From contig PCSL01000058.1 of assembly GCA_002772325.1 (NCBI GenBank), positions 506-11,203 on the forward strand: a stretch of 10,698 bases of DNA. Direction: 5' to 3'. The notes under the pieces are model-generated. The model saw only the letters and a program-made list of their open reading frames with translations. It did not search any database and had not been told where the DNA came from. The stretch comes from Chloroflexi bacterium CG23_combo_of_CG06-09_8_20_14_all_45_10. GTDB taxonomy: Bacteria > Chloroflexota > Dehalococcoidia > GIF9 > AB-539-J10. A program made the position numbers and the translations under genes. Below, one piece after another: positions 6,031-10,698 of this stretch (its first letter is position 1; each line of letters opens with the position of its first letter).

Positions 6031-6819
6031 TTATGGGCGAACGGCCTGAGAGGGTGGGAGGATATTCTCGGACTTGGTGCCGGCAAGTTAGCGGATATTA
6101 CTTTCCAGCGGGGGTCTCGAACTCAGCGAATTGGGCCAACACGGGCAGAGAAAATTATTAGACAAGCTAGATGCTTGATTAAAGGCACTTTCGAAAAGAA
6201 ATCAGCTCTTGCGCTTCCTCAGGGTTATTCAAAAGGTGATAGGCCGATAGTTGTTTTCGATATCGAAAACAACATATTTGACGAACTAGGTCTTCAAACC
6301 GATGTCTATCTCTGGGGGCTGATGGTTGTTGCTTCAGACGAGGTCCAACATCAGGAGCTTATTTTATCTCCGCCCGGTGAAGAGGGAGATGCTGATGGAT
6401 GGCGTCAATTCCTCATGACAATGTCTAAAATATTTAAGAGCTATGGGGACATTCCGGTGGTGCATTATGGGTCCCATGAGAAAGCTTGGGTCAGCAACTA
6501 TATCAGCCGATATGGAGATATCCGTCGGGTTGGGCAAAGGATTTTGAATAATTTATGGAACATGTACAGTGCAATCACAGCCTCTGTTGTCTTGCCGGTT
6601 CCCTCCTATAGCCTTAAACAGGTAGAGGTCTATGTTGGCTTCAAGAGAAGTCAAGAGGAATATGGAGGATCGTGGTCAATAGTTCGTTATAATCAATACC
6701 TTGAGGCAACTGACGAAGAAGAAGCAGAAAGCATACTAAATAAGATTCGCGCCTATAATCGAGAAGATCTGCTAGCTACGTATTCGGTTTATAGGTGGCT
6801 TGAGGAACATTGCTGTTAA
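6010..6819 (+). CDS. C-terminal part of a TM0106-family RecB-like nuclease: HhH plus RNase H-like domain
   Basis: The open frame gives 269 residues from GTG 6010 (or 266 from ATG 6019). Residues about 4-52 look like a helix-hairpin-helix region (ALWANGLRGWEDILGL, then IGPTRAEKIIRQA). Residues 77-266 match the RNase H-like domain of TM0106 proteins: VVFDIENN (D84, E86), YLWGLMVV, VHYGSHEKAW, LPVPSYSLKQVE, the E-E-Y-G-G-S-W-S run and YNREDLLATYSVYRWLEE (D253). An Asn-Asn-Leu-Trp stands where a DL motif is common, so one catalytic acid may be lost. In full proteins a RecB/Cas4-like PD-(D/E)XK part precedes; here the frame opens only at 5986 inside a dispersed repeat, without ribosome binding site. 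I take it as a truncated gene that may still fold as a domain. Confidence 0.7.
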   Translation: MQRMSRALWANGLRGWEDILGLGAGKLADITFQRGSRTQRIGPTRAEKIIRQARCLIKGTFEKKSALALPQGYSKGDRPIVVFDIENNIFDELGLQTDVYLWGLMVVASDEVQHQELILSPPGEEGDADGWRQFLMTMSKIFKSYGDIPVVHYGSHEKAWVSNYISRYGDIRRVGQRILNNLWNMYSAITASVVLPVPSYSLKQVEVYVGFKRSQEEYGGSWSIVRYNQYLEATDEEEAESILNKIRAYNREDLLATYSVYRWLEEHCC

Positions 6820-7084
6820 GTATTTCCGCTAGATATCCCATTATCTCACTCAAACAGACCAAGCCATAATGGCTATCTCATTCTTGAACTCATATTGACA
6901 AAATTAATTCCACAGTGTAAACGCAACAACATCTAACGAGTCGTTCCCTGAGAGGTAAAGACGGGGGCAAAGATTATGAGGTTCCCCAGCCCTTTTTACC
7001 CAATTGCACCTTCTAGCGTTTTGTTTGCCTTTTGGATAGTGGCATATAGATGCTTTTGGCTGGGGGTATCAGGGGATTACAGTT
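6820..7084. other. spacer without recognised gene
   Basis: A perfect AGCCAT/ATGGCT palindrome with one central base lies at 6862-6874. TTGACA stands at 6895-6900, but the hexamer 17 nt on (TAAACG) is poor, so no promoter is called. A 48-bp repeat occupies 7024-7071. Nothing else is supported. Confidence 0.4.
7024..7071. repeat. 48-bp tRNA-flank repeat, copy 1
   Basis: This block, starting TTTGCCTTTTGGATAG and ending GGTATCA, matches 9178-9225 at roughly four of five bases without gaps. Both copies stand about 20 bp from a tRNA-like fragment (7088-7150 and 9246-9320), on the side of its 3' end. On the minus strand both read A-K/R-S-I-Y-x-x-L-x-K-R-Q-T, but no gene can be named. Confidence 0.65.
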
Positions 7085-7087
7085 AGA

Positions 7088-7150
7088 TGGATTACTCGGG
7101 GCGAGGGGACTTGAACCTCTGACCTCAGCGTCCCGAACACCGTGCTATTG
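7088..7150 (-). other. tRNA-derived fragment 1 (tRNA-Pro-like 3' half)
   Basis: On the minus strand a loop TTCGGGA (Pro CGG anticodon pattern) is followed by GAGGTTCAAGTCCCCTC, a good T-arm, and GCCCCGAGTA as a 3' acceptor strand without encoded CCA. ACACCGTGCT on the plus strand fits the join to a D-arm, but the D-arm and 5' acceptor are not recognisable. It is therefore a relic, not a working tRNA gene. Confidence 0.62.
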
Positions 7151-7184
7151 CAAATTCTGGCTGTGTTTCACTCCCTACGAAGGA

Positions 7185-7361
7185 TTACTCGCGGCCTGTC
7201 TCTTCGTGGATGCCAAGGCGACCTGGCTCTACAATCCAGAGTTTATTTATCGGCGATTCCTTGACCAGGGCGTCAATTAAGGTTTTAATGAGGACCCGCA
7301 TGGTGACGAAAAGCTGATTAGGCCCGCGCAGTACAACAAGTCCTAGAGTTCCTTCAGGTGG
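7185..7361 (-). pseudogene. C-terminal relic of a DUF5615 (PIN-like) toxin
   Basis: Directly behind the DUF433 stop codon the minus strand has an open frame ending at TAA 7187-7185 that reads PPEGTLGLVVLRGPNQ, a helix with VLIKTLIDALV, and LWIVEPGRLGI. This is the C-terminal half of DUF5615 proteins (PPG...GIVVLRxxP, helix, LVIVEPGRIR). The first 55-60 residues, including the start codon and the acidic LLDEN-type active-site segment, are missing. DUF433-DUF5615 is a standard antitoxin-toxin pair, so the fragment is what remains of the partner of the intact antitoxin. Its end lies within 40 bp of tRNA-like fragment 1. Confidence 0.75.
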
Positions 7362-7374
7362 GAAATGGAGTAAA

Positions 7375-7611
<237 letters not shown>

Positions 7612-7658
7612 TTAATAGCCCTCCTCCAGAGTCAAAAGGCAAGGTAAAGCTACTAATG

Positions 7659-7671
7659 GCATTATAGCATA
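7659..7671 (-). promoter_or_regulatory. extended -10 promoter of the DUF433 gene
   Basis: The minus strand reads TATGCTATAATGC, with TATAAT at 7666-7661 and the TGN extension. The same 13 bases occur at 5034-5046 before an unrelated TA pair. No convincing -35 box stands at 17 nt. Confidence 0.62.
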
Positions 7672-7801
7672 AGTGAGCCACTCAAGGGGATTTTTCTCAC
7701 AGGCTATGAGCGGTGCTTAGATCTATTGCTTCCTCACGGTTGCAGTAGTTTCTCAAGCCGCATTTCTGTGGACCTTGGGGTTAAACACAAAGCATATTTG
7801 A

Positions 7802-7870
7802 TTGGAAGGGTGAGGGGCTTGAACCTCCGACTGCGGCATGCTGAACGCTGTCCGTCTGCAGGCATCGCTG
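7802..7870 (-). other. tRNA-derived fragment 2
   Basis: The minus strand shows a TTCAGCA loop, an ATGCCGC 3' stem strand, GGAGGTTCAAGCCCCTC as an imperfect T-arm, and CACCCTTCCA as a 3' acceptor strand ending in CCA. The 5' half is not recognisable. It lies between the DUF433 unit and the small helical gene at 7974. Confidence 0.5.
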
Positions 7871-7973
7871 CATCTTGTCCTGGCACGGAGCAGTTTGCAA
7901 AATGAAGAGCAGAAAGATGTGTATAATAAGGGTATAACTTAACTACACAAAAAGGAAAGAAGTCGGGGGTATT

Positions 7974-8249
7974 ATGGCGAAGGAAAAGGAGAGCACTAAA
8001 AAGAGCCCAGGAGATAGTTTCGGGGAGATGCTCACTGCATTCGGGGCGGCGGTCAGCGAAATATTCAATGACCCTGAGCTGAAAGAGAAGGCGAAGGAAT
8101 TTGGCGATGCCGCGGCTGAATCTGCCAAGGCACTGGCCAAGAGGTTTAAGGACGAGGAAGTGAAGGAGAAACTCAGTGAGGCGGGAAAGGCAGCTCAGGA
8201 TTTTGGCAAAACCGTGGCGGAGCATTTCCAGGAGGAGGAAAATAGGTAG
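7974..8249 (+). CDS. small, charged, all-helical protein of unknown function
   Basis: The 91-residue product (ATG 7974) has no signal peptide or membrane segment. It is rich in Lys, Glu and Ala with repeated helical stretches: PELKEKAKEFGDAAAESAKA, then LAKRFKDEEVKEKLSEAGKA and AQDFGKTVAEHF. The pattern suggests amphipathic helices or a coiled coil; two F-x-D segments with nearby KEK (DPELKEKAKEFGD and DEEVKEKLSEAGK) may be an internal duplication. GGGGG 4 nt upstream may act as ribosome binding site, and TATAAT stands at 7922-7927 with only a distant TTGCAA (7895-7900). A long open frame on the opposite strand (7734-8225) is rejected. No family is recognised with certainty. Confidence 0.6.
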   Translation: MAKEKESTKKSPGDSFGEMLTAFGAAVSEIFNDPELKEKAKEFGDAAAESAKALAKRFKDEEVKEKLSEAGKAAQDFGKTVAEHFQEEENR

Positions 8250-8316
8250 GGTTGTGGTTTTGCCGGCTATATTCGGGTGAATACGTGTGATTCACATACG
8301 GAGTGCGGCTCCATAA

Positions 8317-8469
8317 TCAAGGCTGCTTGCTAGAGCTGTGAATTTCCTCCAAACCTTTCTTCACTTCCAATAGGCTCGTTTTCAACTCAGAAAAGTCTTC
8401 CTTAGCGGCTTTCCACGCCAGCTCTAAAGCTACTAGGTCGAAATACTTATGGATAAGAATGTCTGTCAA
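8317..8469 (-). pseudogene. C-terminal relic of a DUF86/HepT HEPN toxin
   Basis: Three bases behind the MazF stop codon the minus strand stays open for 51 codons and reads LTDILIHKYFDLVALELAWK followed by AAKEDFSELKTSLLEVKKGL. This lines up with the end of the intact HepT at 9792-10163 (RDRLIHAYFGVDYKLVWEAI...VPSMKLKLQEVL). The histidine and tyrosine of the R-X4-H-X-Y motif are kept, but the arginine position is Thr, and the N-terminal helices are missing. There is no usual start codon (only TTG) or ribosome binding site. It is the tail of a former nucleotidyltransferase/HEPN pair joined to the MazF unit. Confidence 0.65.
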
Positions 8470-8471
8470 TC

Positions 8472-8813
8472 CTAAGCTATTCCAAGAGCAAGGCTCAGTT
8501 GTTTGTCAATTTCCTTCAGGTCATCTGGTGATATTCTGCCCAGTCTACGGACAACCATGCTCTGTTTTATCGTCCTGATAATTCCTGTAGCTACGGAGGG
8601 GAATAATAGCCCAGCTTCCCGCCAGTGATTTATCGCATGGTCGCCTACCAAGATTCGGTCTACCCTACTGGTAATGGCGCTGATGATAGCCTCTTGTCGC
8701 TGTTGGTGATAGATATCCGAACTGACGATAACGGCAGGACGTTGCTTGGCTCCAGTTTCATCAGCAAACACAAAACTGACCAGCACCACGTCACCACGAC
8801 TATAGTTGGTCAT
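8472..8813 (-). CDS. MazF/PemK-family endoribonuclease toxin
   Basis: From ATG 8813 the product is 113 residues, the normal MazF size. The family core is clear: RGDVVLVSFVFADETGAKQR (6-25) with R25, PAVIVSS, and IISAITS with T48; R25 and T48 correspond to the catalytic Arg and Thr of MazF. The C-terminal ATGIIRTIKQSMVVRR strand is also typical. MazF toxins cut mRNA at short motifs. Its start lies inside the antitoxin gene (14-nt overlap), so the two are coupled; an ATG at 8822 is an alternative start. A longer open frame back to 8969 would add 52 unrelated residues read from the antitoxin gene in another frame and is not believed. Confidence 0.87.
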   Translation of the reverse strand: MTNYSRGDVVLVSFVFADETGAKQRPAVIVSSDIYHQQRQEAIISAITSRVDRILVGDHAINHWREAGLLFPSVATGIIRTIKQSMVVRRLGRISPDDLKEIDKQLSLALGIA

Positions 8814-9081
8814 AGGCGGCATCTCTTTCGTTATCCCAGAGTTCTGCCAGAACAGGGTCAGCTGAAGCTGACAGGGCCAGCATAGAATCCATGCCCCTGG
8901 TAGCCCCTGGTACCCGAGGCACCTTATCCAAGTCCTCCTTGCGAAATCGGCGGTGGCGCTCTTGGCCAATGCGGAAAGCAGGCAATCTGCCTTCCTGAGT
9001 CAATTTATAAATAGTTCTCTTGGAGACAGACAAATATTCTGCAGCTTCTTCTACTGTGAACCATTCCTTCATAATCACCAT
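8800..9081 (-). CDS. excisionase/MerR-type HTH antitoxin of the MazF pair
   Basis: The 93-residue product has an N-terminal HTH_17-like domain (WFTVEEAAEYLSVSKRTIYK at 7-26, then GRLPAFRIG and HRRFRKEDLD) as in excisionase-family regulators. A linker leads to a C-terminal acidic tail, DPVLAELWDNERDAAYD, which probably wraps around the toxin. Start ATG 9081 is fixed by GGAGGG (9094-9089) 7 nt upstream; an ATG three codons later has no such site. The stop overlaps the mazF start by 14 nt. The HTH domain suggests that it represses its own promoter (9126-9155). Confidence 0.82.
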   Translation of the reverse strand: MVIMKEWFTVEEAAEYLSVSKRTIYKLTQEGRLPAFRIGQERHRRFRKEDLDKVPRVPGATRGMDSMLALSASADPVLAELWDNERDAAYDQL

Positions 9082-9125
9082 GGGGCAACCCTCCTGCAGG
9101 GCGTAATATCTTCTCTGGTTAGGCT

Positions 9126-9155
9126 ATTCTAGCATATAGAAGCACATAGTTGCAA
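9126..9155 (-). promoter_or_regulatory. promoter of the HTH antitoxin/MazF operon
   Basis: On the minus strand TTGCAA (9155-9150) is followed by 18 nt and TAGAAT (9131-9126), the latter within TATGCTAGAAT, an extended -10 box much like those of the DUF433 gene and the first nucleotidyltransferase gene. Confidence 0.6.
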
Positions 9156-9177
9156 TATGGAACGAGTTGGCATTCCG

Positions 9178-9225
9178 TTTGTCTTTTGGGTAGGGTCACA
9201 TAGATGCTTCTGGCAGGGTGTATCA
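9178..9225. repeat. 48-bp tRNA-flank repeat, copy 2
   Basis: Gapless match to 7024-7071 at roughly four of five bases, in the same orientation and at a similar distance (about 20 bp) from tRNA-like fragment 3. The repeat and its tRNA fragment thus recur as one unit about 2.15 kb apart. Confidence 0.65.
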
Positions 9226-9245
9226 ACAACTAATTTTCGTTAAAT

Positions 9246-9320
9246 TGGTTGGAGGGAAAGGATTTGAGCCTCCGGCCTCGGTGGCCTGAATGCTGTGTGC
9301 TCCACCCTGTGGGCTGAATC
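9246..9320 (-). other. tRNA-derived fragment 3 (most complete, pseudo-tRNA)
   Basis: The minus strand has a D-arm-like AGCCCACAGGGTGGAGCA, an ATTCAGG loop region, a T-arm with GGAGG/CCTTT around CTCAAAT, a 3' acceptor strand CCCTCCA, discriminator A and encoded CCA. The 5' acceptor strand does not pair with the 3' one and the anticodon stem is poor, so this is a decayed tRNA and not a working gene. Confidence 0.6.
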
Positions 9321-9363
9321 TATTATAAGTGTCTTGATTATTGCTGCCAAGGTAGCGTGCGTG

Positions 9364-9393
9364 TTGTCCTCAAATAGCCAATCAAGCTATAAT
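9364..9393 (+). promoter_or_regulatory. likely promoter of the leader ORF and second MntA/HepT pair
   Basis: TTGTCC (9364-9369), 18 nt spacer, TATAAT (9388-9393). The transcript would start near 9400 and carry the leader ORF at 9442 and the MntA/HepT genes. Confidence 0.55.
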
Positions 9394-9441
9394 GAGCGAG
9401 CGTTGGGGCAACAAGAGAAATTGTTTTAGGGGGTGAAGGAG

Positions 9442-9483
9442 ATGAAACCATGGTGGCAAATTGCTCGCCCAACGATTATATAA
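9442..9483 (+). pseudogene. 13-codon leader, probable N-terminal relic of a DUF499 ATPase gene
   Basis: ATG 9442 is preceded by GGGGG (9429-9433) and encodes MKPWWQIARPTII before TAA 9481-9483. DUF499 ATPases of phage-defence gene clusters commonly begin M-K-P-W-x-x-I-A-x-P-H-x-D-V; after P10 a one- or two-base loss would restore H-N-D-Y-I-N-E-G, close to that pattern. The TAA touches the ATG of MntA (TAAATG), so ribosomes ending here can restart on MntA, which lacks its own ribosome binding site. The family assignment rests on about ten residues and stays tentative; the leader itself is plain in the sequence. Confidence 0.45.
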
Positions 9484-9795
9484 ATGAGGGAATATACGGT
9501 GAATAGGGAACTTGAAGGAGTCATAGAAACTCTCAAAAGCTTAGAGGAGCAAATAAGAAAGGAATATAAGGCAGAAATCGTTGGAGTGTTCGGTTCCTAT
9601 GCCAGGGGGGAACAAAAGGGAAGTAGTGATTTGGATATTCTCGCCAAGTTCGCTGAAGGAGCTACCCTATTCGATTTTGTTGGTCTGGGGAATTTCCTCG
9701 AGGAAAAGCTAAATTTGAAAGTGGATATCGTTTCAGAAAGGGCGCTAAGGGAAGAGCTACGAGAAGGCATATTCAAAGAGGTTGTAAGGGTATGA
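9484..9795 (+). CDS. MntA-type nucleotidyltransferase antitoxin
   Basis: The 103-residue product has the full minimal nucleotidyltransferase set: VFGSYARGEQKGSSDLDILA with G37, S38, D49 and D51, and the third aspartate D81 in KVDIVSE. MntA proteins add AMP to a tyrosine of HepT and thereby silence it. The start ATG 9484 touches the stop of a short leader ORF; GTG 9499, with GAGGG 8 nt upstream, is an alternative that would drop five residues. Its stop codon overlaps the HepT start as ATGA, a sign of tight coupling. Unlike the nucleotidyltransferase at 5080, all three acidic residues are visible. Confidence 0.87.
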   Translation: MREYTVNRELEGVIETLKSLEEQIRKEYKAEIVGVFGSYARGEQKGSSDLDILAKFAEGATLFDFVGLGNFLEEKLNLKVDIVSERALREELREGIFKEVVRV

Positions 9796-10163
9796 AGAGG
9801 GACTACCGGCTCTTCATAAAGGATATAATCGCAGCTATGGAATCCATAGAGGGCTTTGTGGAGGGTATGAGCTTTGAGGAGCTTATGCAGGATGATAAGA
9901 CCGCCAGCGCTGTCATCAGAAAATTTGAGATTGTTGGAGAGGCAACAAAACTTTTACCCGATGAGTTAAAAGAGGAACACCCTGAGATCCAGTGGAAAAG
10001 AATGGCAGGCATGCGAGACAGATTAATCCACGCTTATTTTGGTGTAGACTACAAATTGGTATGGGAGGCTATAAAGGCTGAAGTACCAAGCATGAAGCTG
10101 AAATTACAAGAAGTCCTTACTGAGCTTGAAGGAAAGGGTGAGGATGTATCAAACCTACTTTAG
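9792..10163 (+). CDS. HepT-type HEPN RNase toxin (DUF86)
   Basis: The 123-residue helical product belongs to DUF86: IRKFEIVGEATKLLPDELK in the middle and MRDRLIHAYFGVDYKLVWEA after it. The catalytic R-X4-H-X-Y motif is complete (R75, H80, Y82); the tyrosine is the residue modified by MntA in studied systems. HepT is an RNase that blocks growth when free. The ATG overlaps the MntA stop by 4 nt. This is the only HEPN gene in the window with an intact active site: the one at 5405 is of another subtype and the one at 8317 is a relic. Confidence 0.88.
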   Translation: MKRDYRLFIKDIIAAMESIEGFVEGMSFEELMQDDKTASAVIRKFEIVGEATKLLPDELKEEHPEIQWKRMAGMRDRLIHAYFGVDYKLVWEAIKAEVPSMKLKLQEVLTELEGKGEDVSNLL

Positions 10164-10500
10164 AAGACGACTTAGGCAATGGGCGTCAAGCAAGAGGTCT
10201 TTACGCCATTTAGATTTAGATAAATTGCTTTGGGCGGGGGAATCTGGACCTCTGACCTCAACGTCCCGAAGGCTCTGCCCCTGAACTGTATTGGTGTCGT
10301 GCCCTGCCTGTTTAAGAGATGCGGCAAGCCAGGTACCTATATTCTCGTCCAGTTTCGCCTCTGTCCACTTAGTAGTGTTACCAGGAGCCAGTAGGCATGA
10401 TTATTAAACAAAAGGGGCGAGTCGTTCAATAAGATGAAAGTTTATTAAACCGGTGTTTAATAGGGGAATTGCGCTGTTTCAAAATAGCCTGTCGGGGGGA
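10164..10500. other. spacer with tRNA fragment and ATTAAAC repeats
   Basis: No gene is seen. tRNA-like fragment 4 lies at 10226-10290. ATTAAAC occurs at 10403-10409 and 10444-10450, the latter as the left arm of a perfect inverted repeat with GTTTAAT (10455-10461) around CGGT; it may serve as a weak hairpin behind the MazF gene on the minus strand or as a protein-binding site. Confidence 0.4.
10226..10290 (-). other. tRNA-derived fragment 4 (tRNA-Pro-like 3' half)
   Basis: The minus strand reads CTTCGGGACGTTGAGGTCAG, close to fragment 1 (GTTCGGGACGCTGAGGTCAG), followed by a decayed T-loop (TCCAGAT) and a C-rich acceptor strand. The T-loop has lost the usual TTCAA form, so it is older or more decayed than fragment 1. 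Confidence 0.52.
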
Positions 10501-10698
10501 TTAACCCATGCCCAGAGCGAAGTGAATAGCTGCTTCGACCTCCTTCATTTTCTGGGGGCTCAGGGCAGCAAGCCGATTGCGAAGACAGTCTTTGGGTATG
10601 GTGGTAATAGTATCCAGGTTAGCAACGCAGTTTTGGGGCATGCCGTCATCGGCTCCCAGGGGCACTTCGGAGGGGATATGACGGATATGCGTGGTAAT
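10501..10698 (-). CDS. MazF-family toxin, C-terminal part (N-terminus beyond window)
   Basis: The minus strand is open from the right edge to TAA 10503-10501, giving 65 residues. HIRHIPSEVPLGADDGMPQN, CVANLDTITTIPK and LAALSPQKMKEVEAAIHFAL match the C-terminal half of MazF toxins (TEVPLGxxDGLPxxxVxNxDxxxTVPKxxL). It is not close to the MazF at 8472-8813, so it is a different unit. The catalytic N-terminal part and any antitoxin gene would lie outside the window. Confidence 0.85.
   Translation of the reverse strand: MTTHIRHIPSEVPLGADDGMPQNCVANLDTITTIPKDCLRNRLAALSPQKMKEVEAAIHFALGMG

Noticed and set aside
7050..7280. 76-codon frame containing GARGLEPLTSASRTP
   Set aside because: This peptide is the usual artefact of translating the antisense of a tRNA 3' half; the rest overlaps the DUF5615 relic on the other strand.
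7734..8225. 163-codon open frame on the minus strand opposite the 91-residue gene
   Set aside because: It is a shadow of the gene at 7974-8249: it lacks an RBS, reads through the tRNA-like fragment and has no family features.
8814..8969. N-terminal extension of MazF to ATG 8969
   Set aside because: The added residues are the antitoxin gene read in another frame and are unlike any MazF N-terminus; the normal size is reached from 8813.
9246..9320. Working tRNA gene
   Set aside because: D-arm, T-arm and CCA are visible, but the 5' acceptor strand does not pair and the anticodon stem is poor.

Overview
The window looks like an accessory, defence-type island from a bacterial chromosome of moderate GC content. 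Bacterial dispersed repeats of the GTCATTGCGAG / GTCATTCTGAG kind, a lipoprotein nuclease with a lamin-tail domain and the general gene style fit a Chloroflexota (Dehalococcoidia-like) genome. That placement is an inference; no marker gene is present.

Almost every gene is a small toxin-antitoxin-like or nuclease module. From left to right: an AbiE-type (type IV) pair on the minus strand (AbiEi-like antitoxin 678-1730, AbiEii-like nucleotidyltransferase 1-684, cut by the window edge) behind a consensus promoter that sits inside a two-tier palindrome; a shortened ECF-like sigma factor (2484-2927); a lipoprotein staphylococcal-type nuclease (3286-4191) followed by a two-HTH regulator (4225-4590); a nucleotidyltransferase/HEPN pair (5080-5791); an orphan RNase H-like domain of the TM0106 nuclease family (6010-6819); a DUF433 antitoxin (7375-7611); a small helical protein (7974-8249); a MazF/PemK toxin with an excisionase-type HTH antitoxin (8472-9081); a second, different MntA/HepT pair (9484-10163); and the C-terminal part of another MazF (10501-10698, cut by the window edge).

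Between these modules lie gene relics that no long ORF reveals: a DUF488 stub (1806-1922), a MazF-like scrap (about 4654-4745), a DUF5615 toxin tail behind the DUF433 antitoxin (7185-7361), a DUF86 HEPN tail directly behind the MazF stop (8317-8469), and a 13-codon leader that resembles the N-terminus of DUF499 ATPases and ends exactly where MntA starts (9442-9483).

The spacers are themselves repeated. In the left half three copies of one repeat (2121-2290, 4784-4965, 5911-6030) separate modules; they contain a TGACTAA-type heptamer in varying copy number and run into the start of the RNase H-like gene. In the right half four tRNA-derived fragments, all on the minus strand (about 7088-7150, 7802-7870, 9246-9320, 10226-10290), separate the TA modules, and two of them carry the same 48-bp flank. 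The simplest reading is a cassette-like island that grew by repeated insertion and deletion at short repeats and tRNA-like target sites and now holds intact and broken toxin-antitoxin units side by side.
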